This document shows, piece by piece, positions 1 to 12,318 of a stretch of 64,000 nt of DNA. Where the stretch lies: positions 151,318,769-151,382,768 of the forward strand of contig OZ023265.1 of NCBI GenBank assembly GCA_964006375.1, written 5' to 3'. The translations under genes and the position numbers were made by a program. Source of the DNA: Tillus elongatus (Eukaryota > Arthropoda > Insecta > Coleoptera > Cleridae). The notes beneath the pieces were generated by a model, which saw nothing but the letters and a program-made list of their open reading frames with translations, was not told the DNA's origin and searched no databases. Positions within the stretch are counted from its first letter, which is position 1. Each line of letters starts with the position of its first letter.

Positions 1-490
1 CTGATTTTATAGCTTATAAATAGTTTCAATGTACTCCTGTCTATTGATGCAGTAAAGGGCGAAACCAGTTGCACAGATGTCAAATATTTGTGATGTCAGA
101 GGAAACCTCTCCAAGTCCATATTTAATATTAAAGCATTTCATCAAGACAACAATAACAACACTCAATGAATTAAATGTGTATCAAATAGCGTCAAATTAA
201 GTACCAAATTCTCAGCCGTATGTCATGTGACCCAGTTATTTTTATCTTACAGAGTGTAGACGATTCTGGTGGGTCCATCATTCGCACTTATGTACTTCTG
301 TGAATTAGAGAATATGCATGAAAAAAAGATATGGAAAGCAAATAATCACAGAAGGAATAAATGAACTGAAAATACCATGAAACAATAGAAAGGAAAAAAT
401 AATAAAAAAGACTTTATATATTTGAAAACATAATAGGCTTACGTACAAATCTGCAGTCATAGAGCTGATTATTGGGCTGTCGACAAATGT
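1..490. other. AT-rich sequence without recognised gene
   Basis: No open frame with recognisable protein content and no repeat boundary is visible before the non-LTR 3' end at about 494. Confidence 0.5.
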
Positions 491-493
491 ATT

Positions 494-1500
494 GTTTTGC
501 CTTTTCCCTTAGGGATCGTCCGCGTCTTTGCCGCCCCGATAGCACCGCAGCCTTTGGGTTATTGTGCATGCCCTTTGTCTTTTCCACTCCACCCATTCCA
601 AAATCACTGTGCCTTAAACTAGTCTCCACAGCAATTGGTAGGGTAAAGTTCCATATTGCTCTGTCTCCAGTCTACGTTGTCCGTAGACCAGTTGTCTTTT
701 GCGGCACAGAGCTTTACACTCACACAAGATATGCTGGGCTGATTCCTCCCCCTCGCCGCAGAGTCTTCATGCCAGGTCCACCTCGAATCGCCCCATTTCA
801 TGCAGGTGTTTCATGGCGGCTATGTGTCCCGTCAAGAGTCCTGTTATGTTCCTGAGCTGCCCTTTACTAAGATTTAGCAGCTCCACAGCTTTCTTTGAAC
901 TGGGTTCCTCAATTACTGGGTTCCCATATCTGAGCCCTGAATAGTCTGTCCAGTAAACTTTATGTTCGTTTCTGGCCCAGGACTTAATGGATCCCCTGGC
1001 AGTGCTCTTCTTCACGCCCAGGATCGGTTGTGGTCCTATAAATGGTTCTGCTGGCCCCCTATCCGCGAGATTGTCAGCTCATTCATTGCCTTTTGCCCCC
1101 GAGTGATCCACCACCCAGATGAGGGTGACCTCATTCTCCCCAGCCAGGTCGCTCGTCTCGTCTCCGCATTCACCAGCCTGGAATTTACCCATGGGGTACT
1201 TCGGGCCTTAAGGGCTGCCTGGCTGTCTGTGGCTATGAGAATCCTCTTGTTGGTGTAGCCCCTCCCCTTGTTCTCTCGCACGCAGTGCAAGATAGCGTAC
1301 ATTTCGGCCTGAAAGACCAGACCGTTGCATCAGCTCCGAGGGAAATACTGTGACTTACCCGCGGTCCTTCCGAAAAAACGCCTGCCCCCGTCCCACGCTC
1401 CCCGCCGGATCCGTCCGTGAACCAGACGAGCGCGTCCCGTGGTAGGCCCGGCTCTTTCACGATCTCCTGAATGTTGCAGTGACCCCTGCAGCCTGGGTTG
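494..1500 (-). pseudogene. Non-LTR retrotransposon 3' fragment (RNase H + C-terminal domain), copy 1
   Basis: Decayed 3' part of a LINE-type retrotransposon of the RNase H-bearing group (I/R1/LOA-like). Reading the minus strand from about 1460, the frame contains FTDGSGGERGTGAGV (first RNase HI aspartate), then after a frameshift QAEMYAILHC (the RNase H glutamate region) and ATDSQAALKA (another catalytic aspartate). It continues into KKAVELLNLSKGQLRNITGL and CRLCGEGEESAQH, a cysteine/histidine C-terminal segment. At least two frameshifts separate these blocks. The reverse transcriptase is missing, so this is a 5'-truncated dead copy. The 3' border coincides with an A-rich run on the element strand near 494, as in the copies ending near 2646 and 13650. 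Confidence 0.8.
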
Positions 1501-1835
1501 TTCCGCCTTACTTACCTATGAATGTACAATAACTGAACTGTCGCTGAGTGTCAAGTAGAATACTTGTTTTTCTGTGGCCCATGCATCCAGTCTGTCTACT
1601 GTAACAGTTTGTGATTAATAGGTGGTGTCCAATGCCATTGGTCAGCATACCATGACAAATTACAAACACACGCACACAAAACAAATTACAACCCAAATGG
1701 TTATGCAACAAAAAATTACAAAAAGTACATTTTAAGTGCGATCTGACGCTAATTTTAACACTGTTCATCGTAGATTCCTTGGAGAAACCAGCTGTCTGCC
1801 TTATAGGAACCATCTATCACAGCAAAGCTTACTTT
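1501..1835. other. No feature recognised
   Basis: AT-rich unique-looking sequence between two non-LTR relics. No coding signal was recognised. Confidence 0.4.
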
Positions 1836-1839
1836 TTGG

Positions 1840-2100
1840 GCCACAGATTAAGGCGAGAGACCCCTGCCTTTTCGATCGATACTATCATCGACATTGTTTC
1901 TCAAAAATTGCTTGTTAGCACCTGCGTTTGCGATCATTAACCGGAAAACCAGCCTACATCGAAAAGTGCACGCTTTTAGTTTCAAATTACTTCTTAAATT
2001 CGAACAGTTCGCTACGAGGCCTTGTTTTTCCTTAAAGCCTCTAAGCTTTGGAATGCCCTCCCGGCAGACACATTTTCTTGAATCTGTATTTATCACCATG
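1840..2100 (+). pseudogene. Jockey/CR1-type non-LTR 3' terminal coding fragment
   Basis: The plus strand encodes, across shifted frames, CLFDRYYHRHCF followed by KASKLWNALPADTFS. The pair 'LFxRYY...' plus 'xKLWNSLP' is the familiar C-terminal end of Jockey/CR1-type reverse transcriptase ORFs. Several stops and shifts interrupt it and no RT core is present. It is therefore a short relic, of a different lineage from the RNase H-bearing copies on either side. The family call rests on motif memory only. Confidence 0.5.
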
Positions 2101-2123
2101 TTTAATTTACCCTCTTCAAACAG

Positions 2124-2308
2124 CCGCTATTAAGCAACTAAACAAAAGATTTCCCCACGACATTAACAAAATTATAAAAAGCTCAGGTAAAGAAATTCTC
2201 GAAGTTCCAAGTGATACACCAAATGGATTCTTAAATTCAATAAAATCACTAAAAGGTCTTCCAATTTTTAATACACCTTGGGAAACTTTTTTACAATTAA
2301 ATAAATAA
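2124..2308 (+). CDS. Possible 3'-terminal exon of an unidentified gene
   Basis: A coding-like stretch follows a plausible acceptor (ttcaaacag, ending 2123). From 2126 it reads AIKQLNKRFPHDINKIIKSS, then a segment with EILEVPSDTPNGFLNSIK, and ends TPWETFLQLNK before TAA. AATAAA overlaps and follows the stop, as at a gene end. Residue composition looks like a real soluble protein rather than random AT-rich translation. No family is recognised. The upstream exon would have to lie beyond non-LTR debris or outside the window. It could equally be the tail of a transposon ORF. Confidence 0.3.
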
Positions 2309-2309
2309 A

Positions 2310-2645
2310 AATTTCCACTAAATCAGAAATGAATTAAGTTAACTAACCAATCAGAATTATTTTAAAACACACGAAAAATGTGTTTACAAAAATTATATAT
2401 CAATAACGATTTAAAATTAAATTTGGAATCCGTGAATAGCAAGTCAACTAGATTCACTCTCAGGGAAAGAATCTACGAACAATGGTGCATTTAGAACAAA
2501 AAGTCCATGGGGTAGTTACTTACCAGCGGGTTAAACAAGCAAATAATTGGATATACAGTCGTCAAGGACTAACAACATCCGAATGACGCGATTGCTTAAA
2601 AATGACATGTACTTTGGTCTAATTAGTAGTATTCATGGCCCCAGT
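2310..2645. other. AT-rich spacer
   Basis: No gene or repeat boundary recognised between the possible exon and the next non-LTR 3' end. Confidence 0.4.
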
Positions 2646-4750
2646 TTTTTTTTTGCCTCAGGGTTCGTCCGCGGCTTTACCGCCCCGATAGCACTGCAAC
2701 CTTTGGTTGATTGTGCATACCCTTAGTCTTACTCCACCCAGTTCAAAATCACTGTGCCTTGAAATAGTCTGCACAGCGATTGGTAGGGTGAAGTTTTATA
2801 TTGCTCTGTCTCCGGTCTAGACTGATCGTAGATCAGTTGTCTTTTGCGGTCCAGAGCTTTACACTCGTAGAAGACGTGCTGGGCTGATTCCTCCCCCTCG
2901 CCGCAGAGTCTGCATGCGATGTCCCCTTCGAACCACCCCATTTTGTGCAGGTGTTTCTTGACGGCCATGTGTCCCGTCAAGAGACCTGTTGTGTTTCTGA
3001 GCTGTCCTCTGCTAAGATTTAGCAGCTCCACAGCTCTCTTTGAACTGGGTTCGTCAATTATTGACTTCCCATGTCTGAGCCCTGGACAGTCTGCCCAACA
3101 CACCTTGTGTTGGTTTCTGACCCAGAACCTAATGGCCCCCCTGGCAGTGCTCTTTGTCACACCCAGAGCCGGCTCTGGTCCCATAAATGGTTCTGCTGAC
3201 CCTCTCTTCGCGAGACTGTCAGCTTCTTCATTGCCTTCGACCCCCGAGTGACCCGGCACCCAGATGAGGGTCACCTCATTCTGCCCAACCCACCCACCAG
3301 CCAGGAATTTACCCGTGGGCTAGTTAGTGCTTTAAGGGCTGCCTGGCTGTCTGTGGCTATGAGGATCTGCTTGATGGTGTAGCCCCTCCTCTTGTTCTCC
3401 CACACACAGTGCAGGATTGCGTACATTTCGGCCTGAAAGACCGTTCAATAGGCTCCGAAGGAAATACTATGACTAACCCTCCGTCCTTTGGAGTAAACAC
3501 CTGTCCCCGTCCCACGCTCCCTGCCGAATCCGTCCGTGAACCTGACGAGCGCGTCCCGTGGTATGCCCGGCGTCTCTTCTCGCCATGCCTCGCGATCGGG
3601 GATTTCCACTGTAAAGTTGTTTTCCCTGCAGATTGACCTCTTTCAAGCATGGGCTCCTTCACGATCTCGTGAATTGTGCAGTGGTCCCTGAAGCCTGGGT
3701 TTATCTTAAGTCTACCATTGCAGGCTATTCTGTATAGTCCTAGCCTGGCTTTCCCCAGAATAACTAATTGTAGGGGGAGGGGGAAGATCCAACAACACCT
3801 CCATGGCGGCTGTTGGGGTTGAAGACATGGCCCCTGTGATGCCTAGGCAAGCCATCCTTTGGATCTTGCCAAGTTTTTGTTTGGCACTGGATTGTGTCAC
3901 CTTAGGCCACCAGACTAGTGCCACGTATGTTAACGATGGTCTGACCACCCTTGTGTACAGCCAGTGGGCCATACTAGGTCTTAGTCCCCACGTTTTTCCA
4001 TATAGCCGCCTAGTGACGGCTAAGGTCATGGCTGCCTTACGCAGTATTTTTCCAATGTGACCATTCCAGGTTAGCTTAGAGTCCAATACGACCCCAATAT
4101 ATTTTACCTCCCTGGCCATTGGAATCCTCCTACCGTAAAGAGTGAGAGTTCTGTGGCTGTCGCACTTCCTCCTCCTCGTAAACGACGGCTTTCTCGGGGC
4201 TCACCCCGATCCCTTGACCAACCGTCCACCCTTCCACCACTTTCAGTGCAGTCTGCATGCCCTCCCAAGCTGACTGTGTGACCTTTCCTCGGACTATGAT
4301 GACAATGTCGTCCGCATAGCCCTGTATATCATACCCCCCCCCCCTCCTGAGAGCCTCCCCAGCAGGCCGTCCACGACTAGGCACCAGAGCAAGGGAGACA
4401 GAACGCTCCCCTGCGGACACTTCGCCGCGACCCGCGCCAGCAGAGTCTCTCCCGCGAGTGAGGTGAACACCGCCCTGTTCCTGAGCATGGAACCGATCCA
4501 CCTGCAGCAGGTCTTCTCTATTCCACGCTCCAGGACAGCTGCCAGAACCCATCCAAACGAGGTGTTGCTGAAGGCTCCCTCTATGTCTAGGAAGGCCCCC
4601 AGCGCAACCTCCCTGTTCTCCAGCGTATTCTCTAGTTTCAGCACCAGTTGGTAAGGTGCTGTTTCTGTTGAGAATCCTGCTCTGTATGCATATTGTCCGC
4701 AGTGTAGGGAATATGCTTCCAGTACACCGCTACTAATGTGGTCCCAGTAC
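2646..4750 (-). pseudogene. Non-LTR retrotransposon (RT + RNase H), copy 2
   Basis: The longest copy of the RNase H-bearing LINE. Minus strand, 4760 downward: RT palm motifs ALGAFLDIEGAFSNTSF (motif A aspartate), CPQGSVLSPLLWCLVVDGLL (motif B), then in another frame GYDIQGYADDIVIIV (YADD catalytic box). Around 4119-3712 follow the thumb-type KYIGVVLDSKLTWNGHI and AALVWW-like segment, then RNase H remnants near 3600-3350 and the C-terminal Cys/His region (GEGEESAQHVFYECKALDRK) ending at 2729. Frameshifts separate RT motif B from YADD and split the RNase H domain; the endonuclease and 5' end are missing. An A-rich tail lies at about 2646-2656 in element orientation. It is inactive. Confidence 0.85.
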
Positions 4751-5459
4751 AGACACATCACGCTTCAGATACTGTAACCAGCATGAAACACTTGCATATG
4801 TGCTCAGGTACTGTATCCACGGTGAACTGCTTTGAAACAGGCGTCATCGTGAAGTAAGGGCACAGCATAATCTATGCTGTGGTAAGGGACTATTTGCTTG
4901 CACTCTCAGACAAGGTTTACTAGAACACGAAGAAGTTTATTGCGTCTCAGAAACTAGGAGCACCAGAATGACTGTCATCATAGCAATCGAAAAAAAACCA
5001 TGCAAACAGTTATCTTATAGACCCGACCATACACTTTGAGAGACTGGAGCAGCCTGGCCAAATTCATTAACAAAAGTGTATTATTTACGAACTGAAAATC
5101 AATTATTATCAATCTGAATTTCATATTCAAAATTGATCCGTAACCGGACCCTTGTTAGGTGCAAGGGGAACATTATTAAAAAATTACATAAATTTTAGGA
5201 AAACATTTTGAGTACCTAGGTCTTTAGATAACGAAATTGTTTCAAAAGTTTTTAAATTGTACATTCTGGAAATCATGTATATAATAGCTATCAGATAAGT
5301 TGATATTTCTATTATATCAATAGATTAACATTACGTTATCAACATTTTGTGTTCGAATGTTGTAGTTTGCATGTTACATTTATTTTATTTACTGTGATGG
5401 CCAGTCATAATGAATGGTCGGTATGTTCACAATAAATAACCTTATTTATTATAATCTGC
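4751..5459. other. No feature recognised
   Basis: AT-rich sequence with a short imperfect palindrome around 4860-4890 (agcataatctatgctgtgg). No coding signal. Confidence 0.4.
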
Positions 5460-5472
5460 AACTATGAAAGAA

Positions 5473-6192
5473 AAAATTGGGAGAGGAGTACGCCAGGGAG
5501 ATACGATGTCTCCAAAACTGTTTATCACCGTCCTGGAGTATGTGTTCAAGAAGCTAGATTGGGACCAAAAAGGTCTAAGAATAGACGGCCAAAGTCTGTC
5601 AAACTTACGGTTTGCAGACGACATTGTCTTACCAGCTGACAACTTGGAAGATATTAGAGTGATGCTACAGGAACTTCAGGAGGTCTGTGCAACAGTAGGT
5701 CTAAAAATGAACATCGGAAAAACAAAATTTATGACAAACCTCATCCCTAGTAACAACCTAATTATTGAAAACTCTGAAGTGGAATGGGTAGACAAATACA
5801 CATATTTGGGCCACGAGATAAGCATATCCAAAACCAACCAAACAGGCGAGGTAAACAGAAGAGTTATACTCTCCTGGACGGCTTACGGCAAACTTAGAGA
5901 CGTTTTCAGAAGCGACCTTCCGATATGCTTGAAAAGAAAAGTTTTCAACCAATGTGTTCTACCGGTTATGACCTACGGCGCCGAAACACTAACCCTTACC
6001 AACGCTTCTGCTAAGAAACTCAAAGTAACACAGCGCAAAATGGAGAGGTCGATGCTTGACGTTTCGTTACGTGACCACATTGGAAATGAAGAATTACGCA
6101 GAAGAAGAGGAGTGACTGATGTGGTCGTACATGTGGCAAAACTCAAATGGAAGTGGGCGGGACATGCGGCTCGCATGCAAGATGACAGGTAG
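5473..6192 (+). pseudogene. RTE reverse transcriptase C-terminal half
   Basis: Reads KIGRGVRQGDTMSPKLFITV (RT motif B region), NLRFADDIVL (FADD catalytic box), GLKMNIGKTKFM (motif D region), YTYLGHEI (motif E region) and the C-terminal KLKWKWAGHAARMQDDR segment. In other frames the sequence after 6192 continues RGRPPTRWTDDI and EWTQLREG, so one frameshift lies near the stop at 6190-6192. This is the classic C-terminal organisation of RTE-clade ORFs. The apparent start ATG at 5464 belongs to the target duplication, not to the element. Fingers, the first palm motif and the endonuclease are absent, so the copy cannot encode a functional enzyme. Confidence 0.85.
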
Positions 6193-6384
6193 ACCAAACG
6201 ATTACTTGAATGGAGACCCAGATCCAATAAAAGAAACAGAGGAAGACCACCAACTCGCTGGACAGACGACATTACAAAAATTACAAAAAACTGGATTCGT
6301 AGCGCTCAAGACAAAAAAGAATGGACTCAACTAAGGGAAGGCATATGTCCAACAGTGGATGAAGAGGGCTGATTTATGATGATG
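5473..6384 (+). mobile_element. 5'-truncated RTE-type LINE insertion with 13-bp TSD
   Basis: A 912-bp insertion bounded by perfect direct repeats AACTATGAAAGAA at 5460-5472 and 6385-6397. Its 3' end is the GATGATGA-type short repeat typical of RTE-clade elements. It is truncated at the 5' end within the reverse transcriptase. Confidence 0.85.
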
Positions 6385-6397
6385 AACTATGAAAGAA

Positions 6398-7051
6398 GCG
6401 AATGAACACCCATATTGTGAAGCAAGTAAAATCAAAGCAATTTTGAAATCGGAAATGGAAATTATTGTGTAATAAGTTCAAATTCAGCAAAAGTAAGAAG
6501 ATTGTCTACACACGATAATTGCCTGGTATAATAAAATTAAAAAAAAAAACAACAACAAAGTGACTTGACAGCAAATAGTAGAAAACCAAGACACAACCAA
6601 GAAAGAAGGCATATACACATAAAAACTAAGCGCAACGTTCAAATTTCCTTAATGAATAAATTTGGTATGAGGAAATTAAAGAAAACGATAGGATCAATTT
6701 GTTATTAGGTGGCGAAAGAGCAGAGCGCACTAAAAGAATCAGCTGAGCCTATATTTTATTTTTTATATATATTTTTTTATTTAACTTCGCTCTGTGCTAT
6801 GCGACGATGCGCAATCACCGACACCTGGGAGCCTACAACATGCGCAGTGAGCCATAAATCAATTACGGCAACTTAGATACTGCAACTAGATTGAATCAAC
6901 ATCTTGTATGGCTCAAAATATGCTTATAGTTTATTTTTAAGCCTTTTTAATTATTTTTTTTTTAAAGTTTTGATATTTTTCTTCTTCTTTAAGTTGTGGA
7001 ATGCTGTAAATTAAATAAGTTTAATGTTTCGTTTTCTTTGCATGTGTATAG
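6398..7051. other. Intronic AT-rich sequence of the MAGUK gene
   Basis: No ORF or repeat recognised. It leads into the polypyrimidine-rich acceptor at 7030-7051, so it is probably intron. Confidence 0.5.
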
Positions 7052-7126
7052 CTTGATCGCTCAAATTCTCTGAGATACAGTTCTAGAAGAGCAAGAACAC
7101 TGGAATCATTAGCATCATTATACGAG
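7052..7126 (+). CDS. MAGUK guanylate-kinase domain, penultimate coding exon
   Basis: A 75-nt exon (25 codons, phase 0 at its 3' end) encoding LDRSNSLRYSSRRARTLESL then ASLYE. It lies between a pyrimidine-rich acceptor (tgtgtatag, ending 7051) and a strong donor (GAG then gtaagt, 7127). Joined to the exon at 10411 it gives ...TLESLASLYE-EEDIKRALEDSA..., matching the linker before the last helices of the guanylate-kinase-like domain in p55/MPP-type MAGUK scaffolds. These proteins organise membrane and junction complexes at the cell cortex; the GUK fold binds phosphoproteins rather than acting as an enzyme. Upstream exons are not visible here and probably lie outside the window. The paralogue (varicose, stardust or MPP-like) cannot be decided from this fragment. 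Confidence 0.75.
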
Positions 7127-7952
7127 GTAAGTCAACGGTTTTGTGTGTTTTTTTAAATAACCTATATTGTCAAATACTCAATTTAGTAGTACAGTTTAAT
7201 CGTGCAGTAAAAATATGTACATATGTTTATTTTTGTCTTATTAGGTGTATATAGAGAGCTTGTGAAAATTTTGTGCCCAAACCCCTCATTGTTTTATGTT
7301 CTAATATGTTGATTCTAAAAATAATAAATTTTTGTGCATTTTGTACATTCTACAGCGGATTTTTATACAACGGGACACACGGAATAAAACACCATGTATT
7401 AGGGTAATAGTCTTTGACTTCCAGTGACCTGTAAACCTCTTAAATGTTCACCAAACATAAAGAAGTCGGCCGTTGAATCAATAGACATGTTTACTGCTCT
7501 ATTACATAACACAGCAAATACATTTAACAAGACTACACACTTCTATAACGCCCACCACAAATATATTTATTTCTCTTAATACTGTTATTCCGGTACCTGA
7601 CCTTATCCTCTCGACTAATGACACCGATAAGGACCCAGGTAAATGCTCTGGTATAAATACCAAAGCACCTTCAAACTACAGCAGATCCCTCTTGGATCTA
7701 TGGTTGAACACACCGAGACCATAGAGATAATTTCCGGTGAGACTTGGGGAGTAGTCAGATTGAGGTCCCGAAATGGAACTACAACAACCCTCGTTCACCC
7801 TTCTAAGCAGTAGGCAAATTGAGTCCAGAGTTCCTTTTTTTAAATTATTTCCTTAGCCTCTTGAAAATTTCTCCAAAATAGGACCCGAAACGACTTTCAA
7901 CAAATTCTGGACGCGGTTTCACCCGAGAACCCAGTATTTCTAACACTTTTCG

Positions 7953-9990
<2,038 letters not shown>

Positions 9991-10075
<85 letters not shown>
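9991..10075. repeat. (TA)n microsatellite
   Basis: About 85 bp of TA repeats abutting the right end of the D41D copy. With the tract at 7954-8066 it shows that the element sits inside one original microsatellite. Confidence 0.95.
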
Positions 10076-10078
<3 letters not shown>

Positions 10079-10410
10079 TGGCCCATTGAAGATGGCAACA
10101 CCCCTGTAACTTTTGTATTTATAATTCAATTTTGATGAGAAAAGATCAAAAGATATAAGATGTAAAACGCTATAAACTCTGTGAAGATTGATCTCTATGT
10201 CACGTAATCAAGGCCTACTAATACAGTTTTTCTACGTCAAAAGATAGCAAAAAGGTATAGGGCAGTTTTTAGGAGGAACATAGGTATTGCCTTATTTAAT
10301 TCATTAATAAATTGTTCGCCGAAAAACTAGTTTTCTGTCCCTTAAACCGATTACTGCTATGTATTTACTTCAATTACGAAAAGATGCACTAACCATATTT
10401 TTTCCCACAG

Positions 10411-10587
10411 GAAGAAGATATCAAACGAGCTTTAGAAGATAGTGCCAGCATGCAAAGGTCATACGATAAATATATCGATCTAGTGATACCGAATAACGAT
10501 TTCGATATCACGTTCCGCAAAATCGTTGAAGCTTTGGATGCTTTAACAACTGAACACCAGTGGGTACCAGTTAACTGGATCTACTAA
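10411..10587 (+). CDS. MAGUK guanylate-kinase domain, last coding exon
   Basis: The terminal exon follows tttttcccacag (ends 10410) and runs to TAA at 10585-10587. It encodes EEDIKRALEDSASMQRSYDK, then a YIDLVIPNNDFDITFRKIVE segment, and closes with HQWVPVNWIY. The closing 'QWVPvsWvY' and the preceding 'Y..Y.DLvI.N...d..f..l...' pattern are the standard C-terminus of p55/MPP/CASK-type MAGUKs (the Dlg-type end is different). It joins the 7052-7126 exon in phase 0. An AATAAA at 10806-10811 marks a likely polyadenylation site about 220 bp after the stop. The coding sequence is undamaged, which implies a functional host gene despite the transposon in its intron. Confidence 0.85.
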   Translation, partial: EEDIKRALEDSASMQRSYDKYIDLVIPNNDFDITFRKIVEALDALTTEHQWVPVNWIY

Positions 10588-10830
10588 AATACTGCCTATC
10601 TAAAACATCATACTATTGCAATCACAACATACTTAACTTAACATCTCACTGTAAGACAATTAAGGAATCACAATTTCATATTTTAAAGGTACCTAAATTT
10701 AGCTTGTAATTTTTTTATAATTATTATGTAGGTATCTAATTGTAGATTGTAGTGTTAAGGGTTTATATTTTGTATTTGTTAAACAAGTCGTTTGATAAGC
10801 CTTATAATAAATTTCTTTTACAATACACCC
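10588..10830 (+). promoter_or_regulatory. MAGUK 3' UTR with AATAAA
   Basis: AT-rich sequence after the stop; AATAAA at 10806-10811. It is followed by a (CA)-rich microsatellite. Confidence 0.6.
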
Positions 10831-10890
10831 ACACACACACAAACACACACACACACACATACACACGCAAACACACGCACGCACGCGCGC
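10825..10890. repeat. (CA)n/(GC)-rich simple repeat
   Basis: An imperfect ACAC run passing into acgcacgcacgcgcgc. It is a simple repeat; the translated low-complexity frame on the other strand is not a gene. Confidence 0.85.
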
Positions 10891-10957
10891 TGTACCCCAA
10901 AAGTAAATAATAAAACTATTTTTAAGTTTGCCTTAAGAAACGCAAAGGATTAATAAA

Positions 10958-11054
10958 ATTCACTAATGAGGAGATCTCGACTTTGAATTTTGAAAAAATT
11001 GCTTCAAATGAGCTTAAACTAGGACCCCTAAAAGCCATATCCGGGGTCAGTTTG

Positions 11055-11138
<84 letters not shown>

Positions 11139-11400
11139 ACCTATAACTCAAAAAATGATGATTTTGATCAAATTTAGTGAACACCTTTCTTTTGTAAATG
11201 CCTTGGATAAGTTCGTTACCCAGGAAAATCGGAGATGGTATTCCAAAAAAATAAAATCTTGGGTTCTCTTTCGAAAAAAATTCATATCTCCGAAAATTCA
11301 AAGGCGATGGTAACCAAATTTGGTACGCTGGTTTACGTCATAAAGGGTATTCTTTGTACCAAAATTCAGATTTTTATATTAAAAGACAAAGAAATCACAA
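10958..11400 (+). repeat. Microsatellite-cored interspersed repeat
   Basis: The left flank (ATTCACTAATGAGGAGATCT... to CCATATCCGGGGTCAGTTT) and right flank (CACACCTATAACTCAAAAAA..., GCCTTGGATAAGTTCGTTAC...) surround a (TA)n core at 11056-11135. The same flanks, in either orientation, border (TA)n cores near 28.7, 31.5, 35.2, 37.3, 53.8 and 56.2 kb, and occur without a long core near 22.9 and 57.9 kb. It is a dispersed non-coding element with a microsatellite in its centre. Confidence 0.7.
11056..11135. repeat. (TA)n microsatellite
   Basis: About 80 bp of TA repeats, the core of the surrounding interspersed repeat. Confidence 0.95.
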
Positions 11401-12005
11401 GCCTCTGATTAAAGAAAAGTTGAAACGTCAAAATTAATAATCCTGGTAGTCGTACATTAGTACGCATTAGCGCTGAGTTAAAAATACCGCTCGAAATGAC
11501 AATCAAGCTTCTGGATCTGTGTCTCAGCCGGCATTTGCCTTCATTTCGTTAAAATATGAGAAAAAAATCAATTTTAAACAACAATTGTATGGTGTAATCA
11601 AGACGTTAGAAAATTAGTATACTAGACTATATGCCTACATACATCTGTCATGTCGACAAGGGCCGAGAGGTAGAGGAAGCAGTGTGGATTTAATAATGGA
11701 CTCTTGTAACACGCGTTCTAATCTCAGTTAGCGACTTCACTTTATTTATTTTTTTTTGGGTCTTATTTCATTTTACCGTTATATGATCAGATTGTGTATT
11801 TCCGATGAAGTTTTTAGCGAGTTTCTGTATGAGAAATTCAATTAGGATGAGATGAAAACTTTTAAAACTTAATTCAATTTGAATAGCACATCTGGTTGTT
11901 TGTTATTGTCCTAACTTGGTGAAACCTTTCCGTAATACAGCCGTAGACTTTTCCCGTGGCTTCACAAGTATTTGTTCTTTTCTGTAACCGATTTCATTTT
12001 TTTTT
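11401..12005. other. No feature recognised
   Basis: AT-rich non-coding sequence. No ORF with protein-like content. Confidence 0.4.
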
Positions 12006-12318
12006 CTGGACGCAGCAAGTGCGTTATGGTAGCGAATTCTCACTAAAGCTTCAAATTTCGATAGGTCAATTCACTATTAACCTAACGTTTGTTGGCCAGG
12101 AACCAGTTTTTTCGGGAACAATGTAAGTTTATTTTCTGAAAATTTGTGTACATTTTCAAACAATAAAGTCATTTCGATGAAATATGGTGCATTGTTTCTA
12201 CAATGTAAGTTATACTGGTAACCAAATATCATGCCTTCTTTCTTTAAAAAAAAGACGTATTTTTTATTAAAAACATGTTTAAGAAAATTCACTACCATAA
12301 CGCACTAGCTGCGTCCAG
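12006..12318. mobile_element. MITE with about 35-bp TIRs (CTGGACGCAGC family)
   Basis: A 313-bp element starting CTGGACGCAGCAAGTGCGTT and ending with its inverted counterpart (...AACGCACTAGCTGCGTCCAG). The inverted repeat continues through TATGGTAGCGAATTCTC at the left and GAAAATTCACTACCATA at the right. There is no coding capacity. Matching ends recur more than a dozen times in the window. A clear target duplication is not visible in the surrounding T/A runs. Confidence 0.75.

Noticed and set aside
10699..10884. Cysteine/valine-rich frame on the minus strand
   Set aside because: Translation of the (CA)n repeat downstream of the MAGUK gene.
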